This document shows, piece after piece, positions 25,201-34,658 of a stretch of DNA of 64,000 bases. A program made the position numbers and the translations under genes. The DNA is from Vicugna pacos (Eukaryota; Chordata; Mammalia; Artiodactyla; Camelidae): positions 95,865,001 to 95,929,000 of the forward strand of contig NC_132992.1 in assembly GCF_048564905.1 (NCBI RefSeq), written 5' to 3'. The notes beneath the pieces are model-generated. The model saw nothing but the letters and a program-made list of their open reading frames with translations. It was not told the origin of the DNA and searched no databases. Every line of letters begins with the position of its first letter. Positions within the stretch are counted from its first letter, which is position 1.

Positions 25201-25897
25201 TCATGGCATTGTGGTCAGTAAAGATGCTTGAGAAAATTTCTATCTTCTTAAAATTTTTGAGGTTTCTTTTGTTCCCAAGCACATGATCGATCCTGGAACA
25301 TGTTCCATGTGCACTTGAAAAGAATGTATATCCTAGTTTTTGGGGGTGTAATGCTCTGAACATAGCCACCGAATGTAGTTTTTCTATTGTAGTATTTAAT
25401 TTCTCTGTTGCCTTTTTTATTTTCTATCTGGAAGATCTGTCTAGTGATGTTAATGCAGTGTTAAAATCTCCAACTATGATTGTATTCCCATCAATATCCC
25501 CCTTTATCTCTGTCAGTAATTCTTGTATGTACTTAGGTGCTCCTATATTGGGTGCATATATATTAACAAGTGTAATATCCTCATCTTGTATCACTCCTTT
25601 AATCATTATAAAATGTCCTTCTTTATCTTTCTTTATGGCCTTTGTTTTGAAGTCTGTTTTGTCTGAAATCAATACTGCAACACCTGCTTTTTTGGTTTTT
25701 CCATTTGCATGGAATATCCTTTTCCATCCTTTCACTCTCAATCTATATGTGTCCTTCTCCCTAAAGTGGGTCTCTTGTATGCAGCATATTGAAGGTTCTT
25801 GCTTTATAATCCAGTCTGCCACTCTGTGTGTTTTGATTGGAGCATTTAGTCCATTATCATTTACAGTAATTAATGATAGATGTGTGTTTATTGCCAT
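22275..25897 (-). pseudogene. LINE-1 ORF2 (endonuclease and reverse transcriptase), broken
   Basis: The start at 25897 opens an endonuclease-like domain with the NGLNAPIK, IQETHF and GDFNTAL motifs. After about 157 codons the reading frame is lost. Pieces in other frames run from 25369 to 24299, and a long open stretch of 516 codons (24299-22749) holds the reverse transcriptase core, with [13 protein letters not shown] and an intact [10 protein letters not shown] catalytic box. A further C-terminal piece lies at 22667-22275. LINE-1 ORF2 is normally about 1275 codons in one frame, so at least five breaks are present here. It would nick DNA and copy RNA if whole; as read, it cannot. Confidence 0.88.
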
Positions 25898-26438
25898 TTT
25901 GAACTTATCTTTGCAGTTGAATTGGTATATCCTCTTTGTTCCTTCCTTCTTCCTTTTGTGGTTTGGTAATTTTCCTTTGTATTATCATGGATTTTATTTC
26001 ATTTTTATGACTCCCTTGTAAGTTTTTGGCTTGTGTTACCCTTTTTTGTAAATCTTATTAGCCCATTACTATAACTTTTTTTATTAAACTGATAGTAACA
26101 TGATCTCAAACCCATCCTACTGTTAAAGAAATATTTAAAAAGGAAAGAAAAATATATATTCTATATTTCCCTGTCTCCCTCTCCCACTCTCAGTGATTTG
26201 TATGTTTTCTTTTATAATTTCATGTTATTTTATTTGTAATTCATGAGTTATCACCTTTCCAGTTGTGAGTTTCTCATTTCTGTAGCATCCTGCTGCTTTT
26301 CTATTTAGAATAGCCCTTTCAATATTTTTTTTAGCATGGGTTTAGTGTTGCTAAACTCCTGCAGCTTTTTTTGTCTGTGAAACTCTTTATTTCTCCTTCT
26401 ATCCTAAAGGATAGCCTTGCTGGATAAAGTGTCCTAGG

Positions 26439-27206
26439 CTACATCTTTTTTTCACTCAGGGATTTGAATATATCTTGCCACTTCCTTTTGGCCTGTAGTG
26501 TTTGTGTAGAGAAATCAGCTGAGAGCCTTATGGGGGTTCCCTTGTAATTCACTCTTTGCCTTTTTCTTGCTGCCTTTAGAATCATTTCTTTATCCTTGAC
26601 TCTGGCCATCTTGATTATGATATGTCTTGGTGTGGGTCTATTTGGGTTCTTCCTGTTTGGGACCCTCTGAGCTTCCTGTACTTGGATATCTGATTCCTTC
26701 TTTAAGTTTGGGAAGTTTTCAGTCATGATTTCTTCAAAAACCTTTTCAATCCCCTTTGATCCTCCTTCCCCTTCTGGTACCCCTATTATGCGAAGTTTGG
26801 GATGCTTTATATTATCCCATAGGTCCCTTATGCTATTTTCATTATTTTTTATTTCGTTATCTTGTAGTTCTTCTGATTGGGTGCTTTCTATTGTCCTGTC
26901 TTCTAGGTCACTAATTCGTTCCTCTGCATTATCTAGTTGGCTTTGCACAGCTATTAGATCATTCCTCATCTCTGTCAATGAGTTTACCCATTCTGCTTGG
27001 CTCTTCTTCATAGCTTCAATTTCATTTTTGACATATTTTATATCTCTAAACACTATCTCTTTTAATTCCTTCAGCAATTTGATCACTCCTTTTTTGAAAT
27101 CTTGATCTAGTAGGCTATCGATATCTATTTCATTGATCTTTCTTTCAGGGGATTTCTCTTGTTCTTTTAATTGGGAAAGGTTTCTCTGCTTCTTCATCTT
27201 GCTCAT
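26439..27206 (-). pseudogene. LINE-1 ORF1 (RNA-binding protein), truncated
   Basis: An open frame of 255 codons from 27206. The first half is a predicted coiled coil (lysine/glutamate-rich with regular leucines, e.g. QLDNAEERISDLEDR), followed by the RNA-binding core (RIIGVPEGE, PRHIIIKMARVKDKEMIL) and the start of the C-terminal domain (RLSADFSTQTLQAKRKW). A TAG stop follows SEKKM; beyond it the frame continues with family-like residues and then shifts near 26370. The family's usual length is about 330-340 codons, so the C-terminal quarter is lost. Confidence 0.88.
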
Positions 27207-28864
27207 ACCTCTCTGGCACTGTGGTTTATGGAGTATCAGTTGTCTATTTTGGATCTTAAGGATTTTATCTATCTAATGCCTAGGTAGGAAAAAGACTTAG
27301 AAAAAAAAAAGAAAAAATATAGAGAGAGAAAGAATTTTAAAAGAAGGGAGAAAGAAGGTTTGAAAACAGTGTATAATGAATAATAGAAGAGCGAGTTGAA
27401 GCAGAGTATTAATCGGGCTGAGACGTCCTTTTAAAACCTTTAAAAAAAGGGGGGAATGAATAGATGTATTTGAAACCTGTGTCTAATCAATAACAGGACA
27501 TCAAAACCCAAGAGAAATAGAAATGAATTAAGAATTAAAAATTAAGAGGGTAATAGAAAATAGAACAGGTAAAAACAGATTTAAAAAAGGGGGGGGGGTT
27601 TGTCGTTATTCTCCTGGAGTTTGTGTGCTTTTAATGTGAAATCTTTCTGTCTTTGTCCTGTTTTGGAAGCTCAGCTTGCTTTTTCCAGAGGCCCTCTGTT
27701 TGCGCCCTCTTCTGTGCTGCTCCCAGCACCTGTCGGCAAGCAGATCGGGCCCCCTCCCAGCACTGGGTCAGGTGCAGCTCTCCTCTGCTGTGGGCAGGCT
27801 GGTCACTGCCCCTCCGGATGCCGCAGTCAGATGTTGCAGACTGGCCAGGCAGTAGGGCGGGTCGTGCCCCCTCCCAGCACCTCGGTCAGGGGCTGTGTTC
27901 CTGCCCGACATGTGATGGACCGCTCTCCCTCTACCTGTGCCGCCGGTAGCTCCGCTGCTCTGTGTGGCTGCGCGCTCCGCCCTGGTCGGCGCTCTGCAAG
28001 CGGGCTTGGGGAAGACCGAGGGACAGCCTTGTCCCTGCTCCGAGCCAAAACTCGGCTCCTTGTTTGTCTTTGTGGAGCAAGTTCTCTGAGGAACCAGGGT
28101 GGAAGGATCCTATCTGCCCCGGGCTGTAGGCCCGTCTCAGTCTGGCCTTTGACGCTGCTGAGCCCTTCGGGATGCAGGTTTCACCCCTGCCCCCGCCTGG
28201 GTGCTCAGCATGGGAGGATATGGCGGCTGTGCCTGAGCCCCGCCTCTCTTCCCCTGAAAAGTTTCCGCGGGTTTTCAGAGATGGGGGTAGGCACCCTTCC
28301 CCCAGAGCACATCAGCCGTGCTGTTTTATGGAGGGCCCAGGTTGTTCTGCCCTGTGCACCCACAGCCACGGCGCCCAGCCCCTTGCAGTCCCCCGGAGCT
28401 GCCTCCGTGCAGCCGCCCCCGTCCTCTGCCCGGCTTGTGCAGCCTGGCCCTGCCCGCCTCTGCCAGCCCGGGTCTCAGGCTGGGTGTCGGGGGGACACTC
28501 TGTGCCCGCTTAGCTTAGTTCTGTCAGACGAGGGCTGCTCTGTGCAGATCCGAGCCTCGGAGGCTCCCCCTCCATCCCGCTGGCCTCTCAGTTGGGGAGG
28601 GGAGACCCAGCGAGCGAGGGCCAGTCCTCCTTTGCCACTCCCTCCCCGCCGGACCCGTCCAGCTCTGCTTGGCCTTTTGTTCTTTCTTTTTCCCTTTCCT
28701 CCATCCAGATTTTTGGCGTCTTTACTTTTGAAGAGGGCGATGTTCTGTCGGAGCTCCGCAGGTGCTCTGGTTGGCTGAGTGGGTCTGTGGATGTGGGTCT
28801 TGGTGCATTTGTGGGAGAGGGTGAGCTGTGAGTGCCCTTCTACTCCGCCATCTTCTCCGAGTCC
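27207..28864 (-). promoter_or_regulatory. LINE-1 5' UTR, GC-rich promoter region
   Basis: This is the untranslated leader of the 21.8 kb LINE-1. The part from about 27620 to 28850 is GC-rich with many CpG sites; the part next to ORF1 has A-rich runs and a G run at about 27589-27598. It should contain the internal promoter of the element. Related leader fragments occur at about 44.8-45.6 kb (minus) and 50.3-51.4 kb (plus). Confidence 0.75.
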
Positions 28865-28879
28865 AACTGCATGTTTCTT
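28865..28879. repeat. Target-site duplication, right copy
   Basis: AACTGCATGTTTCTT, the partner of 21752-21766 with one difference. Confidence 0.8.
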
Positions 28880-29501
28880 AAACAGATCATGTTATCACAT
28901 AAACAAGAACTTGACACTTAATTTAAAAAAAATACAACCGAAAAGTGTCAAACAAGCTGAAGAGATACCTCATTAATTAAACTATGAATAGCTGATTGAC
29001 TTGGTCTTATAAGTAGGGAAATATAAAATGACACGACAATGTGATGCTCTGAATCGCGTGCCAGGATGACTGAAGCACAGCATGTTGACAGAAGCAGCTG
29101 TGGGTGAGGATGTGGGTCCACAGGGAATCCCATCCACCTGCTGGTGGGAATGAACACGGCAGCCACTATGGAAGACGCTCACGATTTCTGTTGGATTTGG
29201 ATGTACCCTTACCATGTGAGTATGCAGTGACTACAACAAATTGACCCAAGTCCACTGAAAATTCATGTTCACCCCCCAGTTACCATGGTGGGAATGCTTC
29301 CATCAGCATTTGATTAGAGCATTTTTTCAGTCCCTGAAATTTTCTGAAATGATGATTCATTTAAGGAAATCTTCCCATATAACTAGTGAGTACATGTACC
29401 TATTTTGCAAGTTTAAACTACCTAACCCCACTTTCTATGGCAAAAGCCACCTAAATGGCTTTGTCGTCATCTCATCCCAGCCCAGCCTCCCAGTCCCTCA
29501 G

Positions 29502-29541
29502 GGTTTCTGTCACACTCAGGATGTGGGTGTGTCACACTGTG
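29502..29541 (-). promoter_or_regulatory. V recombination signal of IGHV1, spacer 24 bp
   Basis: On the minus strand the heptamer CACAGTG (29535-29541) is perfect. The best nonamer, ACAGAAACC (29502-29510), lies after 24 bp (29511-29534), one more than the standard 23. Shifting the nonamer one base to keep 23 gives GACAGAAAC, a poorer match. A spacer off by one is usually tolerated with some loss of efficiency. Confidence 0.85.
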
Positions 29542-29980
29542 TTTCTCGCACAGTAATACACGGCCGTGTCCTCAGATCTCAGACTGCTCAGCTCCACGTA
29601 GGCTGTGCTGGTGGACGTGTCTGCAGTGAAGGTGACTCTGCCCTGGAACTTTTGTGCATACTTTGTGCCACCATCTTCAGGGTCAATTCTTCCCATCCAC
29701 TCAAGCCCTTGTCCAGGGGCCTGTCGCACCCAGTCTATGTAGTAGCTGGTGAAGGTGTATCCAGAAGCCTTGCAGGAGACCTTCACTGATGCCCCAGGGT
29801 TTCTCAGCTCAGCCCCTGACTGCACCAGCTGGACCTGCGAGTGGGCACCTGGCGACAAGAGACACAACTGGATGAGATACCCATCGACTGGTTCCCGATC
29901 CCCCCTCATCCCAGAGCCTGGGGAGCCCCCTGACCTGCAGCCACTGCCACCAGGAAGAGGGCTCCCCAGCTCCAGTCCAT
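29542..29980 (-). CDS. IGHV1: Germline IGHV1 variable segment, conventional VH
   Basis: The leader exon is 29935-29980 (ATG at 29980, [15 protein letters not shown]) with the donor at 29934. The V exon is 29542-29848; it begins with the leader end GAHS and then [10 protein letters not shown]. Framework 2 is [14 protein letters not shown], the conventional VH form with V37, G44, L45 and W47 that binds a light chain. CDR2 reads IDPEDGGT. Framework 3 has [20 protein letters not shown] and ends YYCAR. Both disulfide cysteines are present and no break was seen. Octamer, upstream heptamer and TATA-like box are intact. The only oddity is the 24-bp RSS spacer. It should be functional in classical four-chain antibodies. 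Confidence 0.94.
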
Positions 29981-30056
29981 GGTGAGGGCTGTGCGCTGGG
30001 GTGTCTGTGGAGGACGGGGGTGTGGTTGTCCTGTGGTGTTCCCAGGGCTCAGAATG

Positions 30057-30102
30057 TCCATATTTAACCCTGGACACCTCAGCTTATTTGCATATTCATG
30101 AG
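30057..30102 (-). promoter_or_regulatory. IGHV1 promoter: TATA box, octamer and heptamer
   Basis: On the minus strand the order is CTCATGA (30096-30102), a perfect octamer ATGCAAAT (30086-30093), then a TTAAATAT box (about 30058-30066), all within 125 bp upstream of the ATG at 29980. The CTCATGA heptamer 2 bp from the octamer is the classical IGHV promoter arrangement; this is the most complete promoter in the window. Confidence 0.88.
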
Positions 30103-31379
30103 GCCGAAGACTTTATAATGAGACCTCACCCCTGTTGAGAAGGAGCTGATGGAGGACACAAGGACCAAGCTCCATGGGTGCTGAGGGTCCCTGTCATCCT
30201 TGTTTGAGGATGTGCATGCCCTGCCATGTCCCTGACCCTGCGCAGAGAGAGCTCCTCCCACTGAGGGACAAGCCCCCACAGGTCCTCATTGTGAACCCAC
30301 CTTTGAATGACTCGGAGACCCCTGAAACTGATATTCATGTTTGTATATAAATGACTAATTTGTGGGTTTCATTTGTCCCCAGATGCTGCTCCCTTTGAGT
30401 TAATGAAACGATCCCCATCCTCGAGCTCCTCATAATAAACACATCTAAACCCCTATAAATGCCACTATACACGTGACTCTCACTGATTTCCTGGGTTTTG
30501 AAAGTGCTCCCAGTACAAATCAACGTGAATTTAGATCGGCAGTCCTGCCAAGTTCTCAGTATGAAGAGTCTTAAGTATTGACTTGAAATAATAGGAGTCA
30601 GGCCAACACAGGAAACCATCCCAGCCCCCTCTGCACCTGCTCCTGGGCCCACAGCTCTGGGCTGGGGGTCCTGAGTGCCTCCTCCAGCCCAGCCCCTCCC
30701 TGCAGGGGGGTTCCTGCCTGGGCTCAGAGGGGATGCACATCCAGCATCCCCAGTCCAGTGATAAAGGGCTTTGGTCTGGCTTCAGAATACTCCCTCTAGG
30801 GCACTGAATCCCTTTAGTATCACCTGTTCAAGCAGTGAATTGACCTTAGTAAACCTGCATACTCTGCAGGAAGACTGCAGGAAGGAATTCCTGAATCTTC
30901 CAGGAGCCGCCTCCCTGGAGCTGTAGGTGCACTGATACAGTCCACAGTCACGGTGAGTCCAGAGGCCCTCAGGCTCCTGGGGGCCACTTGTTTCCCTTAG
31001 GATCCTTGGGTGGAAGGTCAGTGAGAGAATCCTCATATATCAAGACCATGGATCTTTTTGTAAAATCCACCTCCTCTATCCCAATAACACACACACACAC
31101 ACTCACACACACAAACACACTCACCGACACTCACACACACACACACACAGATGCACATTGTAGCTGATGTTTACAGAAGTCAGCCACAAAGCTGTTATTC
31201 TTCTGTATCCAGGACATGGACGGGGTCCCCACACTGCCCCTCAGCCTGGGCAGCTGATTAACTTTGGCAAACAGGACAAAAGGAACCTGACACTAGGGGA
31301 GGCTTGCAAACTGAGTGGACATTGGTTTTGCTGATTCTCACGGAGCTGGGCCCTTGTCGGTGCCCTGATGAGAAAGCTC
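30103..31379. other. Spacer upstream of IGHV1, with CA repeat
   Basis: No gene was recognised. About 30620-30730 resembles the 3' flank of an IGHV segment, but no V exon follows it. A compound CA repeat lies at 31088-31150. Right of it the ERV-L fossil begins. Confidence 0.45.
31088..31150. repeat. CA microsatellite
   Basis: A compound ACACAC run interrupted by CTCAC and AAAC units, about 60 bp. It is probably length-variable. Confidence 0.85.
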
Positions 31380-33480
31380 TGGGCCTCACTGCTGTTGGTC
31401 AGACCTGCGGCTCAGCCAACCCAGCCAGTCATTTGACCTGATCCACCTCGACAGGTGTGTGGGTTGCATGGGCCCACAGCCCACTTTTGTGTCCATTGTC
31501 ACAGGGCTGAGTGCAGATCCCCAGGGCTGGGCTTTCTATCAGGACCTGGGTGTTATCTGACCCCTCACTGGCTCCAAGCCATACTGCTGGGCACACACAG
31601 CAACAATCCATCAACAAACAGAAGTATCTTCTACGTGATGAGGCCTGAGCAGGCCTGATGGCACACCTAGAAGTGGCCCATATGCCCGTGGTCCCTCCTC
31701 CTGCATTGGTGCCTCCTTTGTCCTAAGCTTCACCTGTGACCCAGTGGGGATTTGTCTACAGTCAGCTGACAGAGAAGAAGAGGATGCAGACCTGGACCAC
31801 AGACGCTCTGCGAGGTACACAGGCACCTCCTGACAGTGGACAGTGGGCGCCCTGCCGTCCTGTCTGGGACATCCCTGAGGGATGTTGTGGGGGCTCCTCC
31901 CAGTGGGCACGACTCTGAGCAGTGCACCTGGATGTTCACCCCTCCTGGAAGGAGAAAGAACAGGTATTTGACATGATACAAATTCATGGGTTGTAACCAA
32001 TGATTAGGCTGGATGGTCAAGGACTTGAGAGGAGCATGGTTTGGAAAAACTTGTGACAAATTATTTCAGGAGGAGACATGTGGATAGTCCTCTTTAAACA
32101 GGCAAAAAGGCAAAAGGGCAAAACATGTTTTGACTCATGAGAATAATCCCCAAAGGGTGATACCTGGAGAGGAAGGGATTCATGTCAAATGGACATGATG
32201 CCTGTGATGTAGATACTGGCCTGGCTCTTTCCAGCTGCCCCTGTCATCACCCGATGAGCTTCTGGTCACTGTGGCCTTGGTGGCAGGAATGCAGGACGTG
32301 CATGGGCTCAATTACATGGACACCCACTCACCAGGGTCCTCCTGGTCCAGTCACATGTGAGGACCCTTCCTGCCAGCTGCAGAGAGAAATCCTAACGTCC
32401 TGACTGGCAGCATTTCCTGGGCTGCTCAGCCACCACCTGTTGTCAGGTTGGCTACTTTGGGCCACTTCCATCATAGAACAGGTAACCTCCTGTTCTTACT
32501 AAATCTATATATCTATACTGGATATAAATTTTTTTCTTAAAAAGCAGGGAATGAAATTCTCTTGCCAAAACCACCACCCAGGGACTTTCAGATCCCAGAG
32601 TCATGGGATTCCAGCAGCCAGCATTGCTTCTGATCGGGAACTCACTTTACAGCAGAGGAAATGCATCAATCGGCCCGAGCGCACGGATCCACCAGCCTTA
32701 CATACCTCACCATCCCACAGCTGCTGGGTTTTAGAACACAAGCTGCCTGTAGAAGATCAACAGCAGTGCCAGGTGGGTAGTAACACCTTGCAGGGCTGAG
32801 GTGAGGTTCTCCGGCAGACTGTGAACTATTTACTCTCAGTATGTTGTTCTTCTCTCACAGCCTTGATTCATGCACCCCAGAATCAGGAAATGGATGGGTG
32901 GTGGCTCCACTCATTGTTTCCCCCAGTGACCACTAGCTAGCTTGGCTTCTGTCCCTGTGTCTTTATGCTCTACTGGCCTATGGCCTTGGTCCCCGAGGGA
33001 GGAACACTTCCACCAGGAGAGAGAACGATGATTTCTTTGATCTGCTCTTTAAGTTTGTCTTCTGGGCTTTTTGGCTCCTCAAGCCTCTGAACCTACAGGC
33101 AAGAAGGGAGAGGATGAGCTGCCTGGGTGACTGCTTCTGACTCCCGGGGGAGCTGGAGCCCTGCCCCGCCATGGGAGTGAAGAGGAGCTTATGGGGACAG
33201 GGGTCCCTCCCTGTGTCTCCCTATTAGGATGTCTTGTCTTCAGGGTGAACAGAAAACCACAACAACTCAACCCAAGGATGGCTGTTTTGTTCCTGATCCA
33301 TTGGAATGAAGGTCCTGGTCACTTCACTGGGTCATGGCCGCACAGCTGAGGTGCTTGCTGAAGGCAAAGGCACCCAGAAGGGGGGCAGGAAGCAGGAAGC
33401 AGCAATACGAGCCAAGACTTCTGAGCAGTTAAGGAAAGAGGGCCGTAGTTGTCCTGCGCACTTTCCCCTTGTTTTGCTAC
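31380..33480 (+). mobile_element. ERV-L endogenous retrovirus fossil, pol region
   Basis: Plus-strand pieces resemble the pol gene of ERV-L (class III) elements in the right order: an RNase H-like part, an integrase-like part and a C-terminal, dUTPase-bearing part near 32990-33450. It is an old, badly broken fossil with many interruptions. No LTRs were recognised at its ends, and the family has no env. The age is probably ancient (placental-wide family). Identification is from memory of the family; the left end is approximate. Confidence 0.65.
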
Positions 33481-33545
33481 AGGTACATGTATACGTGGGT
33501 CTGTGCATGTATATCCGTGTGTAAGTGTGTGTGTGCGTGTGTTTA
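33481..33545. repeat. GT-rich low-complexity tract
   Basis: An impure GT-rich run with ATGT and GTGTGCGTGT variants, directly right of the ERV-L fossil. Confidence 0.65.
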
Positions 33546-34164
33546 TGTCTTTCTTTCATGTCTTATCCCTTCTTATGTGAGAAAAGGCGAACACAGCAGT
33601 AATTCACCACAGTTTCCTTCCCGCCTTCATGCTTCTGCTGGGACACGTCCCTCCTCCTGCCCTCAGGCTGGGCTTTCCGGCAACGGCTCCCCTAGTTCTC
33701 AGCATCAGAATCACACTGGAAAGACACCCCCACTGTCCTGGGTCTCCAGCTTGTGACAGTAACTTGTGGGACTGTTCAGCCTCCATGGCCAGGTATGTCG
33801 AAAACATACGAATGTTCTATTGTTTTGGTTTCTCCACACATTGGTTCTGTTCCCTTGGAAAAACTAAATTGTACACACAGAGGTTATTATCTCATTTATT
33901 GTAAAGTACTTGAAAACACAGGTACAGTATAAAGACAAATTATATCGTTTAAAATAATAAAATACCATCAGCTATAAAAATGCAAACTATCATAAGCCCA
34001 GAAAAGGTTTTCTTAATGAGAAGAGACAATGACCGCCCCATGCACCTGCTCATTGGGCTGACCCTGAACACAGCAGGTGGATTCTGAGCAGCATCTGGTG
34101 GATCAGGCGCGCCCCCTGGTGGGTCGTGTGCTCCCCCTGCACCCACCCTGTGTCCCTGCAGGGA
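33546..34164. other. Spacer and 3' flank of the VH pseudogene
   Basis: No gene was recognised to about 33950. From about 34040 the sequence becomes the IGHV3 type 3' flank, with GGTGGGTCGTG-like and CCCCCTG-rich blocks also seen left of the two VHH genes. Confidence 0.5.
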
Positions 34165-34203
34165 GGTTTGCATCTGGGCTCACACCGGCTTCCCCTCACT
34201 CTG
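34165..34203 (-). promoter_or_regulatory. Crippled recombination signal of the IGHV3 pseudogene
   Basis: The heptamer (34197-34203) reads CAGAGTG, with the third position of the essential CAC changed. The spacer is 23 bp. The nonamer (34165-34173) reads ATGCAAACC, two changes from ACACAAACC. The altered nonamer happens to resemble an Ig octamer. Confidence 0.85.
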
Positions 34204-34658
34204 TCTCTCACACACTAATACACAGCCGTGTCCTCAGGTTTCAGGCTGTTCATTTGCAGATACAGCGTGTTCTTGGTGTTGTCTCTGGAGATGGTGAATT
34301 GGCCCTTCATGGAGTCTGCGTAGCTTGTGCTACCACCACCACTATTAATAGCTGAGACCCACTCCAGCCCCTTCCCTGGAGAATGGCGGACCCAGCTCAT
34401 GTAGTAGCTACTGAAGGTGAATCCAGAGGCTGCACAGAAGAGTCTCAGAGACCCCCCAGGCTGCACCAAGCCTCCCCCAGACTCCACCAGCTGCACCTGA
34501 GCCTGGACACCTGCAAACACAAAGACATCCTGGTCAGGAGACTGTCACATGTCCTGATTCCCCCACTCACAACCACCCACATCCTCAGTAGCTCTTGTTC
34601 TCCATGAATTACCTTGTAAAAGAGCAGCCAGGACCACCCAGCTCAGCCCCAGCTCCAT
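34204..34658 (-). pseudogene. IGHV3: IGHV3 conventional VH pseudogene
   Basis: The leader exon 34613-34658 (ATG at 34658) and the V exon 34204-34510 are well preserved, starting [10 protein letters not shown]. Framework 2 reads [14 protein letters not shown]: conventional VH residues V37, G44, L45 and W47, with unusual H39 and S40. Framework 1 has F where S21 is usual (RLFCAAS). The gene is killed by a TAG at 34215-34217 in place of the tyrosine just before the second cysteine. The RSS is also broken, and the same substitution destroys the TACTGTG motif inside framework 3. Its 2.1 kb upstream flank matches that of the VHH at 7.4-7.8 kb, so the two are sister cassettes of VH and VHH type. Confidence 0.93.

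Larger units (their letters stand above)
21767..28864 (-). mobile_element. Full-length LINE-1 with intact target repeats, coding regions broken
   Basis: A 7.1 kb element on the minus strand. Its order from the right is a GC-rich 5' UTR beginning near 28864 with an 'aagatggcggagtag' start, ORF1 (27206 leftward), ORF2 (25897 leftward), a 3' UTR and an A-rich tail seen as T-rich sequence at 21767. A 15-bp target duplication with one mismatch (21752-21766 and 28865-28879) shows a classical target-primed insertion. ORF1 has a premature stop and ORF2 several frame changes, so it is not autonomous. It inserted into an older plus-strand LINE-1. The GC-rich 5' UTR of such elements can carry promoter activity in both directions. 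Confidence 0.92.
21600..29290 (+). mobile_element. Old LINE-1 ORF2 end, split by a younger LINE-1
   Basis: Two diverged plus-strand pieces, about 21600-21751 and about 28880-29290, read as the last part of LINE-1 ORF2. The first has the 'catcaaaattaag' stretch. The second has the 'gagatacctcattaa' block and then 'ctgctggtgggaatgaa' followed by 'cagccactatggaa'. They are in the right order and are interrupted exactly where the 21767-28864 element and its target repeats lie. Many differences from the family pattern show that this host copy is old and dead. Confidence 0.6.

Noticed and set aside
27600-28778. Plus-strand open frame of 392 codons, GC-rich
   Set aside because: It lies antisense in the CpG-rich LINE-1 5' UTR; length is explained by high GC and few stop codons, and no domain is recognisable.
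29265-29789. Plus-strand open frame of 174 codons
   Set aside because: It overlaps the IGHV1 V exon in antisense and has no independent support.
30620-30730. Possible extra IGHV segment, because the sequence looks like IGHV 3' flank
   Set aside because: No heptamer, YYC motif or V exon follows to the right; at most a relic flank. The same holds for about 47270-47360.
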